Shown here in pieces: positions 19,888-30,234 of a DNA stretch of 64,000 bases; position 1 is the first letter of the stretch, and each line of letters begins with the position of its first letter. The stretch comes from Salipiger profundus (lineage in GTDB: Bacteria > Pseudomonadota > Alphaproteobacteria > Rhodobacterales > Rhodobacteraceae), in NCBI RefSeq assembly GCF_001969385.1, contig NZ_CP014796.1, forward strand, positions 4,419,501-4,483,500. Reading direction: 5' to 3'. The notes below the pieces were generated by a model. The model did no database searches. It saw only the letters and a program-made list of their open reading frames with translations, and was not told where the DNA came from. Position numbers and translations under genes: made by a program.

Positions 19888-21120
19888 TCAGCGGTCGACC
19901 TCGCCGAACACGATGTCGAGCGAGCCGAGGATGGCCGCCACGTCGGCAAGCTGGTGGTTCTTGCAGACATGGTCCATCGACTGCAGGTGCAGGAAGCCCG
20001 GCGCCCGCAGCTTTGCCCGGTAGGGCTTGTTGGTGCCGTCGGACACGAGGTAGACGCCGAACTCGCCCTTGGGCGCCTCGACGGCGGCGTAGACCTCGCC
20101 CGCCGGAACGTGGAAACCCTCGGTGTAGAGCTTGAAGTGGTGGATGAGCGCCTCCATCGAGGTCTTCATCTCGGACCGCTTCGGCGCCGTCAGCTTCCCG
20201 CGTGCCAGCACGTCGCCCTGGTTCTCGGGCATCTTCAGCTTCTCGAGCGCCTGCACCATGATCTTTACGCTCTCGCGCATCTCGGCCATGCGGACGAGGT
20301 AGCGGTCATAGCAGTCGCCGTTCTTGCCGACGGGGATCTGGAATTCGAACTCGTCGTAGCATTCGTAGGGCTGCGCGCGGCGCAGGTCCCATGCGAAGCC
20401 CGAGCCGCGCACCATGATGCCGGAGTAACCGTGCATCTGGATCTCTTCCTCGGACACGATGCCGATGTCGGCGTTCCGCTGCTTGAAGATCCGGTTCTCG
20501 GTCAGCAGGTCGTCGATGTCCTTGAGCCGCGCGGGGAACTCTTCGCACCAGGTGAGGAGATCGTCGATCAGCGCCGGCGGCAGGTCCTGGTGAACGCCAC
20601 CGGGGCGGAAGTAGGCCGCGTGCAGGCGCGCCCCGCAGGCGCGCTCGTAGAAGGTCATCAGCTTCTCGCGCTCCTCGAACCCCCAGAGCGGCGGCGTCAG
20701 GGCGCCGACGTCCATGGCCTGCGTGGTCACGTTCAGCAGGTGGTTCAGGATGCGGCCGATCTCGCAATAGAGCACGCGGATCAGCTGCGCGCGGCGCGGC
20801 ACCTCGGTGCCGGTAAGCTTCTCGATCGCAAGACACCAGGCGTGTTCCTGGTTCATCGTGCCGACGTAGTCGAGCCGGTCGAAATACGGCAGGTTCTGCA
20901 GGTAGGTGCGGCTTTCCATCAGCTTCTCGGTGCCGCGGTGCAGCAGGCCGATGTGCGGGTCGCAACGCTCGACGATCTCGCCGTCGAGCTCCAGCACGAG
21001 GCGCAGCACGCCGTGCGCCGCAGGGTGCTGCGGGCCGAAGTTGATGTTGAAGTTGCGGATCTTCTGCTCGCCGGAGAGCGCGTCCACGCTACCGTCGTCG
21101 AATTTGGAGCCGTCCATCAT
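19888..21120 (-). CDS. nuoD: NADH-quinone oxidoreductase subunit D
   Basis: NuoD (49-kDa homologue) forms the quinone-binding pocket with NuoB. Conserved [13 protein letters not shown] near residue 30 contains the quinone-site histidine, and the C-terminus ends [10 protein letters not shown] as in homologues. Length 410 aa is standard. CAGGAGGTC lies about seven bases before the ATG, inside a 23-codon ORF that bridges nuoC and nuoD. Confidence 0.97.
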   Translation of the reverse strand: MMDGSKFDDGSVDALSGEQKIRNFNINFGPQHPAAHGVLRLVLELDGEIVERCDPHIGLLHRGTEKLMESRTYLQNLPYFDRLDYVGTMNQEHAWCLAIEKLTGTEVPRRAQLIRVLYCEIGRILNHLLNVTTQAMDVGALTPPLWGFEEREKLMTFYERACGARLHAAYFRPGGVHQDLPPALIDDLLTWCEEFPARLKDIDDLLTENRIFKQRNADIGIVSEEEIQMHGYSGIMVRGSGFAWDLRRAQPYECYDEFEFQIPVGKNGDCYDRYLVRMAEMRESVKIMVQALEKLKMPENQGDVLARGKLTAPKRSEMKTSMEALIHHFKLYTEGFHVPAGEVYAAVEAPKGEFGVYLVSDGTNKPYRAKLRAPGFLHLQSMDHVCKNHQLADVAAILGSLDIVFGEVDR

Positions 21121-21121
21121 C

Positions 21122-21193
21122 TCAGACCTCCTGTCTCGCGGGGCCGAAATTCTCCACGCGGAAAATCACGGCATCTGTGGGCTGGCGGCTCAT
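21122..21193 (-). CDS. 23-codon mini-ORF bridging nuoC and nuoD
   Basis: Its ATG overlaps the nuoC stop (ATGA), and its TGA lies one base before the nuoD start codon, with the nuoD ribosome site inside it. The peptide would be [20 protein letters not shown] plus three residues. This fits a translational relay that keeps ribosomes moving from nuoC to nuoD; the peptide itself may have no function. The call rests only on position. Confidence 0.35.
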   Translation of the reverse strand: MSRQPTDAVIFRVENFGPARQEV

Positions 21194-21795
21194 TTCGTCT
21201 CCGCCTTCTCGTCGCCGGGAAGAATGTAGTCTGCGCCTTCCCAGGGCGACATGAAATCGAACTGCCGATATTCCTGCACGAGGTTCACCGGCTCGTAGAC
21301 GACGCGCTTGAGCTCTTCGTCGTAGCGCACCTCGACATAGCCCGTGGTCGGGAAGTCCTTGCGCAGCGGATGGCCGCGGAAGCCGTAGTCGGTCAGGATG
21401 CGCCGCAGGTCCGGGTGGCCCGAGAAGACGATGCCGAACATGTCGAAGACCTCGCGCTCGAACCAGTTGGCCGAGGGATGGATCGAGGTGATCGACGGCA
21501 CGACCTCGTCCTCGCGCACCGCGAGGCGCAGCCGGATGCGGTGGTTCTGATACATCGACAGGAAGTGGTAGACCATGTCGAAGCGCTTGGGCCGCTCCGG
21601 GTAGTCGACCGCCGTGATGTCCACGAGGGTCGAGAACCGGCAGGACGGGTCGGTCTTGAGGAATTCCACGAATCCGGGAAGGTTCGCGGGCGCCACGTCG
21701 ATGGTCAGTTCGCCGAAGGTCACGGTCCAGCCGAGCACGCAGTCCGGCCGCTTGAGCTCGAGGTGACCGCCGAGTTCGTCGAGTGCTTGCGTCAT
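21190..21795 (-). CDS. nuoC: NADH-quinone oxidoreductase subunit C
   Basis: NuoC (30-kDa homologue) is a cofactor-free subunit of the peripheral arm. The family signature at [20 protein letters not shown], followed by [20 protein letters not shown], is intact. Length is 201 aa. It is a separate gene and not fused to nuoD as in E. coli. It lies 16 bases after nuoB. Confidence 0.96.
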   Translation of the reverse strand: MTQALDELGGHLELKRPDCVLGWTVTFGELTIDVAPANLPGFVEFLKTDPSCRFSTLVDITAVDYPERPKRFDMVYHFLSMYQNHRIRLRLAVREDEVVPSITSIHPSANWFEREVFDMFGIVFSGHPDLRRILTDYGFRGHPLRKDFPTTGYVEVRYDEELKRVVYEPVNLVQEYRQFDFMSPWEGADYILPGDEKAETK

Positions 21796-21811
21796 CTGTT
21801 TCCTCCCCGCC

Positions 21812-22345
21812 TCAGCGCACGATCGTGCCGGTGCGGCGGATCTTTTTCTGCAGGGCCATCAGGCCGTAAAGCAGCGCCTCTGCCGTCGGCGGGCACCCCG
21901 GAACGTAGATGTCGACCGGCACGACGCGGTCGCAGCCGCGCACCACGGAATAGCTGTAGTGGTAATAGCCACCGCCATTTGCGCAGGAGCCCATCGAGAT
22001 CACGTAACGCGGCTCGGGCATCTGGTCGTAGACCTTGCGCAGGGCCGGAGCCATCTTGTTGGTCAGCGTGCCCGCGACGATCATCAGGTCCGACTGGCGC
22101 GGCGAAGCGCGCGGCGCGGTGCCGAAGCGCTCGAGGTCGTAACGCGGCATCGAGGACTGCATCATCTCGATCGCGCAACAGGCCAGACCGAAGGTCATCC
22201 AGTGCAGCGAGCCGGTGCGCGCCCAGTTGATGACATCGTCGACCGAGGTCAGCAGGAACCCCTTGTCGCTGAGTTCGCGGTTCAGCGCCTGGGTCGCGAC
22301 CTCGCGGTCACCTCCGGCGGTGTTCGCCCCGGTCATCACTCCCAT
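21812..22345 (-). CDS. nuoB: NADH-quinone oxidoreductase subunit B
   Basis: NuoB carries cluster N2, the electron donor to quinone. The ligands are seen in [10 protein letters not shown] (two adjacent cysteines), [17 protein letters not shown] and [12 protein letters not shown]. Two starts are plausible: 22345 ([11 protein letters not shown], chosen, 177 aa) or 22336 (MTGANTAG), which overlaps the nuoA stop as TGATG. Either way nuoA and nuoB are coupled. Confidence 0.95.
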   Translation of the reverse strand: MGVMTGANTAGGDREVATQALNRELSDKGFLLTSVDDVINWARTGSLHWMTFGLACCAIEMMQSSMPRYDLERFGTAPRASPRQSDLMIVAGTLTNKMAPALRKVYDQMPEPRYVISMGSCANGGGYYHYSYSVVRGCDRVVPVDIYVPGCPPTAEALLYGLMALQKKIRRTGTIVR

Positions 22346-22701
22346 TCCAGCGCCCCTTTCTTCCATTCGTAGGCAAAGCCGATGGTCAGCACCGCCAGGA
22401 ACACCATCATCGACCAGAACCCGACCATGCTCACGTCCTTGAAGGCGGTGGCCCAGGGGAACAGGAAGGCGATCTCGAGATCGAAGATGATGAAGAGGAT
22501 CGACACCAGGTAGAACCGGACGTCGAATTTCATCCTTGCGTCATCGAAGGCGTTGAAACCGCATTCGTAGGCCGAGACCTTTTCGGGGTCGGGATGGCGC
22601 ACGGCGAGGACGACGGCAGCGAGGATGAGAATGGCACCGAGCGCGATGGCTACGGCAAGGAATACGAGGATCGGGAGGTACTCCCGCAGCATCTCTTCCA
22701 C
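22336..22701 (-). CDS. nuoA: NADH-quinone oxidoreductase subunit A
   Basis: NuoA (ND3 homologue) is a three-helix membrane subunit. The conserved loop [20 protein letters not shown], with the reactive-loop cysteine, follows the first helix. The start is GTG at 22699-22701, chosen because AAAGGAG lies seven bases upstream; the next ATG would be three codons in. It is the first gene of the nuo operon, 121 aa. Confidence 0.96.
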   Translation of the reverse strand: MEEMLREYLPILVFLAVAIALGAILILAAVVLAVRHPDPEKVSAYECGFNAFDDARMKFDVRFYLVSILFIIFDLEIAFLFPWATAFKDVSMVGFWSMMVFLAVLTIGFAYEWKKGALEWE

Positions 22702-22775
22702 TTGCTGGCTCCTTTAGCGAGGCGCGCCGTCCGACCGGCGCGGAGACCTTGGCGATGTTGCCTTGCTCTCCGTGA

Positions 22776-22802
22776 CTTATCGCCAGCACGGGACGGGGTC
22801 AA
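22776..22802 (-). promoter_or_regulatory. Candidate promoter of the nuo operon
   Basis: On the minus strand TTGACC (-35-like) and GATAAG (-10-like) are separated by 15 bases, about 75 bases upstream of the nuoA start. The spacing is short of the ideal 17, so this is a weak prediction. I see nothing else in the 235-base gap 22702-22936. Confidence 0.3.
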
Positions 22803-22936
22803 CAAGCTCACGGGATATTCAGCAGCGGCAAAACTGGTGAATTTTGAACAGCTTGTCGGGAAATGAACGGTGACTGCCTGACAATTCGGCATTTTTTTCG
22901 TCGACGTTTGCATACCGTCGCACGAAAGCCCGCTGC

Positions 22937-23305
22937 TCAGCCCGTCATCACCACGAGCGCCATCGCCGTCATCACGAGGCCCAGCGGCCCCCAGAGACGG
23001 CGTTCGGCGGTTGAGCGCGCGAACAGACTCACCCCGGCCGAGGCGCCCTGCCCCGCGAGCGCGGCCCATCCGGTCCACCGGGGCCAGCCCAGCGGAAAGC
23101 CCGCGGCCGAAACGATGGCAAGTGCCATTAAAAGCAGCACCGGCACCGAAAGCGCCGCCGCCATGCGCGCGCCGGCGGACAGCGCGCCGTCCGAGTGGCC
23201 GACCAGAGCCCAGTTCCCCCAAGGCGCCCCGAAGATCAGCGCCAGATGGAAGAAGACGATGCCAAGGCAGAGCGTCGCATGGAGATGTGCGATCTGGATG
23301 GTCAT
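22937..23305 (-). CDS. Four-helix membrane protein, unknown function
   Basis: The 122-aa product has about four hydrophobic helices with small residues and few charges (MTIQIAHLHATLCLGIVFFH at the N-terminus, GLVMTAMALVVMTG at the C-terminus). I do not recognise a family. It lies between the liu cluster and nuoA on the same strand, about 235 bases upstream of nuoA, with its own upstream gap, and is probably transcribed separately. Confidence 0.65.
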   Translation of the reverse strand: MTIQIAHLHATLCLGIVFFHLALIFGAPWGNWALVGHSDGALSAGARMAAALSVPVLLLMALAIVSAAGFPLGWPRWTGWAALAGQGASAGVSLFARSTAERRLWGPLGLVMTAMALVVMTG

Positions 23306-23505
23306 GCCGGCCCTCGTTGCGCCACGTCGAGCCTACTGCCCTGCCGCGCGCGGAACAATCGCGCCACGGTGACGCGGCATCTGTGCCAGCAGGCCTCGAC
23401 CGGCTGGGCGCAGCCGTGGTCGTCCCGCCTGCCGGCAGTCCCTGTTCACCGGCAGATCGCCCGGCGGTCCGGCCCGGGCTGTCCCCCATGTCCGGGCCGG
23501 CTCAC

Positions 23506-24282
23506 TCAGACCCAGGGCGCCTTGCGCTTCTCGAAGAAGGCCGCGATCCCATCGCGCGCCTCGTCGCTTTCCCAGCGGTCTGCGAGCGCGTCGATCGAGA
23601 GGTCCACCTGCGCCGGCGTGACCGTCCCGGCCAGCGTGTTCAGCAGTGCCTTGGCCTCGCGCACGGCGAGGGGCGCACAGGAGAGATAGGGCCGCACCTC
23701 CGCCTCGACCGCGTCGTCAAGCTCTTCCGGCGCCACGGCGCGCGCCAGAAGGTCGAGCCTCACCGCCTCCTCGGCGTCGAAGATCCGCGCCGACATGAAG
23801 ACCCGCCGCGCCCGCGCCGCCCCCATGCGGGCGATGACGTAGGGCCCGATGTTCGCCGGGATTAGCCCCAGCCGGGTCTCGGTAAAGCCGAGCTTCAGAC
23901 CGGTCACGCCGATTACCACGTCGCAGACCGCGATCAGCCCCAGACCGCCGCCGAAGGCGTTGCCCTGCACCCGCCCGATGAGCGGCTGCGGCAGCGCGGC
24001 CAGCGCATCGAGCGCGGTGGCGATGCGCCGCGACTCGCGCTTGCGCGTCTCCGCGTCCATGCCGAACTGCTCGCGCATCCAGGCAAGATCTCCGCCCGCG
24101 CAGAAGGTCGGCCCGTCGGCGGCCAGCACCACGACCCGGACGTCATCGTCTTCGGCCAGCGCCCTGGCCGCTGCCTCGAGCTCGGTCATCATCTGCGCCG
24201 ACAGCGCGTTGTGCTTCTCCGCCCGCGCCAGCCGCAGCGTCGCCACCCCGCGCGCGTCGCGCGCCACCTCGATCAGCTCCAT
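23506..24282 (-). CDS. liuC: Enoyl-CoA hydratase family, probable 3-methylglutaconyl-CoA hydratase
   Basis: This crotonase-fold enzyme probably hydrates 3-methylglutaconyl-CoA to HMG-CoA in leucine breakdown; the specific substrate is inferred from the liu cluster. The oxyanion-hole and CoA-binding segments are seen in EKHNALSAQMM, GPTFCAGGDL and GNAFGGGLGLIAVCDV. Start 24282 (MELIEVARDA) is preferred because GGAGGG then lies six bases away; an ATG two codons upstream touches the ribosome site. Length 258 aa. Confidence 0.88.
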   Translation of the reverse strand: MELIEVARDARGVATLRLARAEKHNALSAQMMTELEAAARALAEDDDVRVVVLAADGPTFCAGGDLAWMREQFGMDAETRKRESRRIATALDALAALPQPLIGRVQGNAFGGGLGLIAVCDVVIGVTGLKLGFTETRLGLIPANIGPYVIARMGAARARRVFMSARIFDAEEAVRLDLLARAVAPEELDDAVEAEVRPYLSCAPLAVREAKALLNTLAGTVTPAQVDLSIDALADRWESDEARDGIAAFFEKRKAPWV

Positions 24283-24421
24283 GCTCATCCCTCCGTTCAT
24301 TCCTCGATCCGCTCCGCCGCATGGCGGGACGGCACAACCTTCTGAGGCCGCAACATATCCCCGGCCGCAGGCACGCATTCCCCTGCGCAGTCCGCGTCCC
24401 GCCCCGGCACCGGCCGCACGC

Positions 24422-25273
24422 TCACCCGCGCATCGCCCGGGCCAACGCGGCGGCCTCCTCGAGAACCGCCATGTCGAGCCCGGTTTCGTATCCGAGCACC
24501 TCGAGCCGCGCCGCCACCGCCTCGGTCGCCACGTTGCCGGCCGCGCCGGGGGCATAGGGGCATCCGCCCAGGCCGCCCACCGCCGCGTCGAAGACCCGAA
24601 GCCCGCGCTCAAGCGCCACCTCGATGTTCTCGAGCGCCCGCCCGGCGGTGTCGTGGAAATGGCCCGCGAGCCGCGCAGCCGGCACGGCGCCCAGCACCGC
24701 CGCAAGCATCGCGTCCACCGCCTCCGGTGTGCCCCGCCCGATGGTGTCGCCAAGCGAGATCTCGTAGCAGCCCATCTCTCGCAGGGCCCCCACGACCCGT
24801 GCCACCTCCTCCGGCGCAACCGCGCCGTCGTAGGGGCATTCGACCACGCAGGAAACATACCCCCTGACCGGCACCCCGCGCGCCGTCGCGGCCTCGGCCA
24901 CGGGGCGGAAGCGCTCGAGGCTCTCGGCGATGCTGGCGTTGATGTTGGCGCGGCTGAAGCCCTCCGAGGCCGAGCCGAAGATCGCCACCTCGTCGGCGCC
25001 CGCCGCCATTGCCGCCTCGAAGCCCTTCATGTTGGGCGTGAGCGCCGCATACGAGACGCCGGGCACCCGGGTGATCCCGGCCAGCACGTCGCCCGAGTCT
25101 GCCATCTGCGGAACCCACTTCGGGCTCACGAAGCTCGCGCACTCGATGCGCCGGAAGCCCGCGCGGCCAAGGCAATCGACCAACGCGATCTTCTCCGCCA
25201 CCGGGATCTGCCGTGCTTCGTTCTGCAGGCCGTCGCGCGGACCCACCTCGAAGATCTCGACCCGTTCGCTCAT
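24422..25273 (-). CDS. liuE: Hydroxymethylglutaryl-CoA lyase
   Basis: This TIM-barrel lyase cleaves HMG-CoA to acetyl-CoA and acetoacetate, the last step of leucine catabolism. The N-terminal GPRDGLQNE motif carries the metal-binding Asp, and the C-terminal signature VGGLGGCPYAPGAAGN carries the catalytic cysteine. Length 283 aa is normal. It lies between gst and liuC, and the substrate order of the pathway matches the cluster. Confidence 0.94.
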   Translation of the reverse strand: MSERVEIFEVGPRDGLQNEARQIPVAEKIALVDCLGRAGFRRIECASFVSPKWVPQMADSGDVLAGITRVPGVSYAALTPNMKGFEAAMAAGADEVAIFGSASEGFSRANINASIAESLERFRPVAEAATARGVPVRGYVSCVVECPYDGAVAPEEVARVVGALREMGCYEISLGDTIGRGTPEAVDAMLAAVLGAVPAARLAGHFHDTAGRALENIEVALERGLRVFDAAVGGLGGCPYAPGAAGNVATEAVAARLEVLGYETGLDMAVLEEAAALARAMRG

Positions 25274-25386
25274 ATCCTAACCGCTCCTTTCCGCTCTGCC
25301 GCACACCCGCGCCACGCCGCCCCCGGCACACCGCCCTTACCACCGGCGCCCACCCGAGCCGTCCGCCACAGGCGCGCGCCGCCGGA

Positions 25387-26052
25387 TCACGCCTCCCACG
25401 GGGCGTAGAAGTCGCGGGCGTAGAGCCGCTCGTCCGCGTCCGGCAGGCTCCGCCGGAACCCCGGGCGTTCGGTGATCCGATCGTACCAGGCGGACACCTC
25501 CGGGAACGCCTCGATCCGGGCGAAATGCCGCGCCATGTAGACCGCCTGCCCCAGCGCGATGTCACAGGCCGTGAAACCCGAGGTCAGCACGTAATCCCGC
25601 CGCTCCACGGGGGCCGAAAGCCGCGCCTCGAGCGCCGCGTAGCATTTCTCCAGCCGCTTCGCCTCGAGTTGCATGATGATCGGCGACCGCATGTGATCCT
25701 CGCGCAGCATGATGTGCTGTTGCGTCAGCGCCGCCGCATGCTGGCTGATGGTCTCGGCGAAATGCAGCCAGCTCAGCCAGCCCATGCGGTCCGGCGCCCC
25801 GGGTGCGCGCCCCAACCCGGCGTCGGGGTAGCACTCGCAGAGATACTCCATCATCGCGAGGCTCTCGAACATCCGCTCGCCCTCGATCTCCAGCGCCGGC
25901 ACCCGACCCGCCGGTGACAGGCTCAGGTAGTCCGGTGACCGCAGCGACTTGTCGAAAGGCCGCAGCACCAGCTCGAATGGCACGTCCAGTTCGTGGAGCA
26001 GCCAGAGCACCCGCATCGAGCGCGACTCCGGCACATGGTGCAGCCGGATCAT
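25387..26052 (-). CDS. Glutathione S-transferase family protein
   Basis: The 221-aa product has the two-domain GST layout: an N-terminal thioredoxin-like part (MIRLHHVPESRSMRVLWLLH, with a serine at the active-site position) with a GRVPALEIEG-like cis-proline segment, and an all-helical C-terminal domain. Its start codon overlaps the liuD stop (ATGA at 26049-26052), so it is made with the leucine pathway. A role in thioester or aldehyde detoxification is possible but not shown. Confidence 0.88.
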   Translation of the reverse strand: MIRLHHVPESRSMRVLWLLHELDVPFELVLRPFDKSLRSPDYLSLSPAGRVPALEIEGERMFESLAMMEYLCECYPDAGLGRAPGAPDRMGWLSWLHFAETISQHAAALTQQHIMLREDHMRSPIIMQLEAKRLEKCYAALEARLSAPVERRDYVLTSGFTACDIALGQAVYMARHFARIEAFPEVSAWYDRITERPGFRRSLPDADERLYARDFYAPWEA

Positions 26053-28001
26053 GCCGCCGTCTCCCCTGCATCCTCTTCCAGCCGGATGAGCGGCGCCCCC
26101 GCCTCGACCTGGGCCCCGGCCTGCACCAGCACCTCGGCGACCACGCCGTCACGAGCGGCGGTGAGCGTGTGCTCCATCTTCATCGCCTCGAGCACCGCGA
26201 GCCGGTCGCCGGCGCTCACGGCCTGCCCCGCCTCGGCCATCACCGAGACGACCTTGCCCGGCATCGGCGCCTCGATCACGTCGCTGCCCGCGCCGGCGGC
26301 CGCGGCCCCCTCCAGCGGGTCGGTCACGCGGAAGCTGCGCCCGACCCGACCGAAGAGCGTGATCTCGCGCCCCTGTTGCACCATCGGCACCGCCGGATGG
26401 CCGTCGAAACGCCAGGCGCCGTCGATGCGCTCGGCCGCGACTTCGGTCCCGGCCACGACCAGCGTCGCGCGATCCGGGCCGTCTGCCCGCAACACCACCG
26501 AATGGATGTCGTCGCCCTCGGTGAGCAGCAACGTCCGGGACAGCGGCGCCCACAGGGCGAAGCCGGTCTGCGCCCCGGCTTCCCCGACGAGCCCCGCCGC
26601 CACCAGCGCCGCCTGCGCCACCGCGCGCGGGGGCAGCTCCGGCACCTCGGTCAGCGCGTCGAGATCCCGGGCGATGAGCCCCGTGTCGACCTCGCCGGCC
26701 GCGAACCCGTCGTGCCGGGCCAGCGCGCCGAGAAACGCGAGGTTTGTGACCGTGCCGGCCACCTGCGTCTCCTCGAGCCCGCGCGCAAGCCGGCGCAGCG
26801 CGATCTCGCGCGTGGCCCCGTGCACGATCAGCTTCGCGATCATCGGGTCGTAATGCGGCGAGATCACGTCGCCGGCGCGCACCCCGCTGTCCGAGCGCAG
26901 CCCCGGCGGAAAGGCCAGATGCCCCAGCCGCCCCGTCGCCGGCAGGAAACCCGCCGGCACGTCCTCGGCATAGAGCCGTGCCTCGAAGGCATGGCCGGTG
27001 ATCGTCAGGTCCGCCTGCGCCGCCGGTAGCGGCTCGCCCGCCGCCACCCGCAGCTGCCATTCCACCAGGTCGACACCGGTGATCGCCTCGGTCACCGGAT
27101 GCTCCACCTGCAGCCGCGTGTTCATCTCCATGAACCAGAAGCCGTCCGGCCGCAGTCCCCGGCTGCCGTCGACGATGAACTCCACCGTGCCGGCGCCGCT
27201 GTAGCCGATGGCCTCGGCCGCGCGCACCGCCGCCGCCCCCATCGCCTGCCGCATCTCGTCGGTCATGCCCGGCGCGGGCGCCTCCTCGATCACCTTCTGG
27301 TGGCGCCGCTGCAACGAGCAATCCCGCTCGAAGAGATGCACCGCCCGGGTGCCGTCGCCAAAGACCTGCACCTCGATGTGGCGCGGCTTCTGCACGAATT
27401 TCTCGATGAGCACTGCGGGGTTGCCGAAGGCGCCGCGCGCCTCCGACTGCGCGCTCTTCAGCGCCTCGGCGAAATCCTCCGGCCGCTCGACCAGCCGCAT
27501 CCCCTTGCCGCCGCCGCCGGCGACCGCCTTGATCAGCACCGGGTAGCCGATGGCCTCGGCCTCGCCGGCAAGGAACGCCGGTTCCTGCCGGTCGCCGTGG
27601 TAGCCCGGCACCACGGGAACGCCGGCCTCCGCCATCAGCCGCTTGGCCGCGTCCTTCAGCCCCATCGCCCGGATCGCGGAGGCCGGCGGACCGACGAAGA
27701 CCAGCCCCGCCGCCTCAACCGCCTCGACGAAATCGGGGTTCTCCGACAGGAAGCCGTAGCCCGGGTGGATCGCCCCTGCGCCGGTCTCAAGCGCGGCCTC
27801 GATGATGCGGTCGCCGCGCAGGTAGCTCTCGGAGGGCGCCGCGCCCCCGATGCAGACCGCCTCGTCAGCCATCGCCACATGTTTCGCCCCCGCGTCGGCC
27901 TCGGAATGGACCGCGATGCAGCGCAGTCCCATGGCCCGCGCCGTCTCCGTCACCCGGCAGGCGATCTCGCCCCGGTTGGCAATCAGCACCGTGTCAAACA
28001 T
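26049..28001 (-). CDS. liuD: Methylcrotonyl-CoA carboxylase biotin-containing subunit
   Basis: This subunit has biotin carboxylase (MFDTVLIANRGEIACRV; ATP-grasp GGGGKGMRLV; EMNTRLQVEHPVTE) followed by a biotinyl domain with the EAMKMEHT motif near the C-terminus. The biotin lysine would be modified by the BirA encoded at 2512-3258. The start at 28001 follows AGGAGGTC; the open frame upstream is not supported. The 650-aa length and pairing with liuB identify it as the 3-methylcrotonyl-CoA enzyme rather than acetyl- or propionyl-CoA carboxylase. Confidence 0.93.
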   Translation of the reverse strand: MFDTVLIANRGEIACRVTETARAMGLRCIAVHSEADAGAKHVAMADEAVCIGGAAPSESYLRGDRIIEAALETGAGAIHPGYGFLSENPDFVEAVEAAGLVFVGPPASAIRAMGLKDAAKRLMAEAGVPVVPGYHGDRQEPAFLAGEAEAIGYPVLIKAVAGGGGKGMRLVERPEDFAEALKSAQSEARGAFGNPAVLIEKFVQKPRHIEVQVFGDGTRAVHLFERDCSLQRRHQKVIEEAPAPGMTDEMRQAMGAAAVRAAEAIGYSGAGTVEFIVDGSRGLRPDGFWFMEMNTRLQVEHPVTEAITGVDLVEWQLRVAAGEPLPAAQADLTITGHAFEARLYAEDVPAGFLPATGRLGHLAFPPGLRSDSGVRAGDVISPHYDPMIAKLIVHGATREIALRRLARGLEETQVAGTVTNLAFLGALARHDGFAAGEVDTGLIARDLDALTEVPELPPRAVAQAALVAAGLVGEAGAQTGFALWAPLSRTLLLTEGDDIHSVVLRADGPDRATLVVAGTEVAAERIDGAWRFDGHPAVPMVQQGREITLFGRVGRSFRVTDPLEGAAAAGAGSDVIEAPMPGKVVSVMAEAGQAVSAGDRLAVLEAMKMEHTLTAARDGVVAEVLVQAGAQVEAGAPLIRLEEDAGETAA

Positions 28002-28025
28002 CTCCGACCTCCTCGGTCCCAGTCT

Positions 28026-28088
28026 CTTCATCTTGCCCGGAAAACTCCGGGGCGAGCGCGCCCTGGCGCGCGGGGGGCAGCAGCCCCC
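28026..28088 (-). repeat. Dispersed intergenic repeat, copy 2
   Basis: Read on the minus strand: a GGGGGCTGCTGCCCCCC hairpin, then GCGCGCCAGGGCGCGC, then CCCCGGAGTTTTCCGGGCAA and GATGAAG. It lies between the ASCH gene and liuD, in the direction of transcription. Confidence 0.65.
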
Positions 28089-28100
28089 ATGCAACATCCG

Positions 28101-28520
28101 TCATCGCGCCAGATCCTCCACCACCTCGAAGCGCTCCAGCATCATCGCCACGTCCGGCGCGAACCGCCCCGAGCGGGTGAGATACGCCTCGTAGCCGCGC
28201 CGCCAGTGGGCGAGATCGGTGAACTCGCCCTGCTCCGCCGCCATCTCCTTGGTCATCTCCGCAAACGGCACCCGCAGCACCTCGAGCGTCCGCGTCGCCA
28301 GCGCAGGCGCACCGCCCCAGTCGAGCACGATGTCCACGCACCCCACCACGGGCAGCGCCTCTTGGCCCTCGTCGAACACCGCCCAGGCCTCGCAGCTCGC
28401 CCGCTTCCGCCCCGACCGCATCAGCGCAAGGATCTCCGCGTTGAGCTCGGCCGAATCCCCGGGCCGGTAGCTCTGCGCCCCCGGCCAGCGGGCCAGCGCC
28501 GCCTGCAGCGCCGCGGTCAT
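28101..28520 (-). CDS. ASCH domain protein
   Basis: The 139-aa product fits the ASCH family (PUA-like fold, RNA or nucleotide binding). Features include a central MRSGRKRASCEAW stretch, beta-strands around ALPVVGCVDIVL, and the family-like VPFAEMTKEMAAEQGE with a WRRGYEAYL helix. It sits between liuB and liuD in the same direction, but nothing about it points to leucine degradation, so it may be a passenger. Function unknown. Confidence 0.8.
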   Translation of the reverse strand: MTAALQAALARWPGAQSYRPGDSAELNAEILALMRSGRKRASCEAWAVFDEGQEALPVVGCVDIVLDWGGAPALATRTLEVLRVPFAEMTKEMAAEQGEFTDLAHWRRGYEAYLTRSGRFAPDVAMMLERFEVVEDLAR

Positions 28521-28541
28521 CGCCCCGCCTCGACGCCATGA

Positions 28542-30146
<1,605 letters not shown>

Positions 30147-30234
30147 CGCATGACCTCCGGTCGCACCGGTCGCCCGGTCGTATTCGATTGCTTGTGGGGG
30201 CGCGGCAGCGGCGCCGCGCCCGTCGGGGTGGCCC

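Noticed and set aside
22863-23489. Plus- and minus-strand frames over the gap upstream of liuC and nuoA
   Set aside because: Composition is that of shadows of the four-helix membrane protein; no ribosome sites or motifs.
28002-28100. A possible 36-codon ORF between the ASCH gene and liuD
   Set aside because: It consists almost wholly of the dispersed repeat and has no supporting composition.
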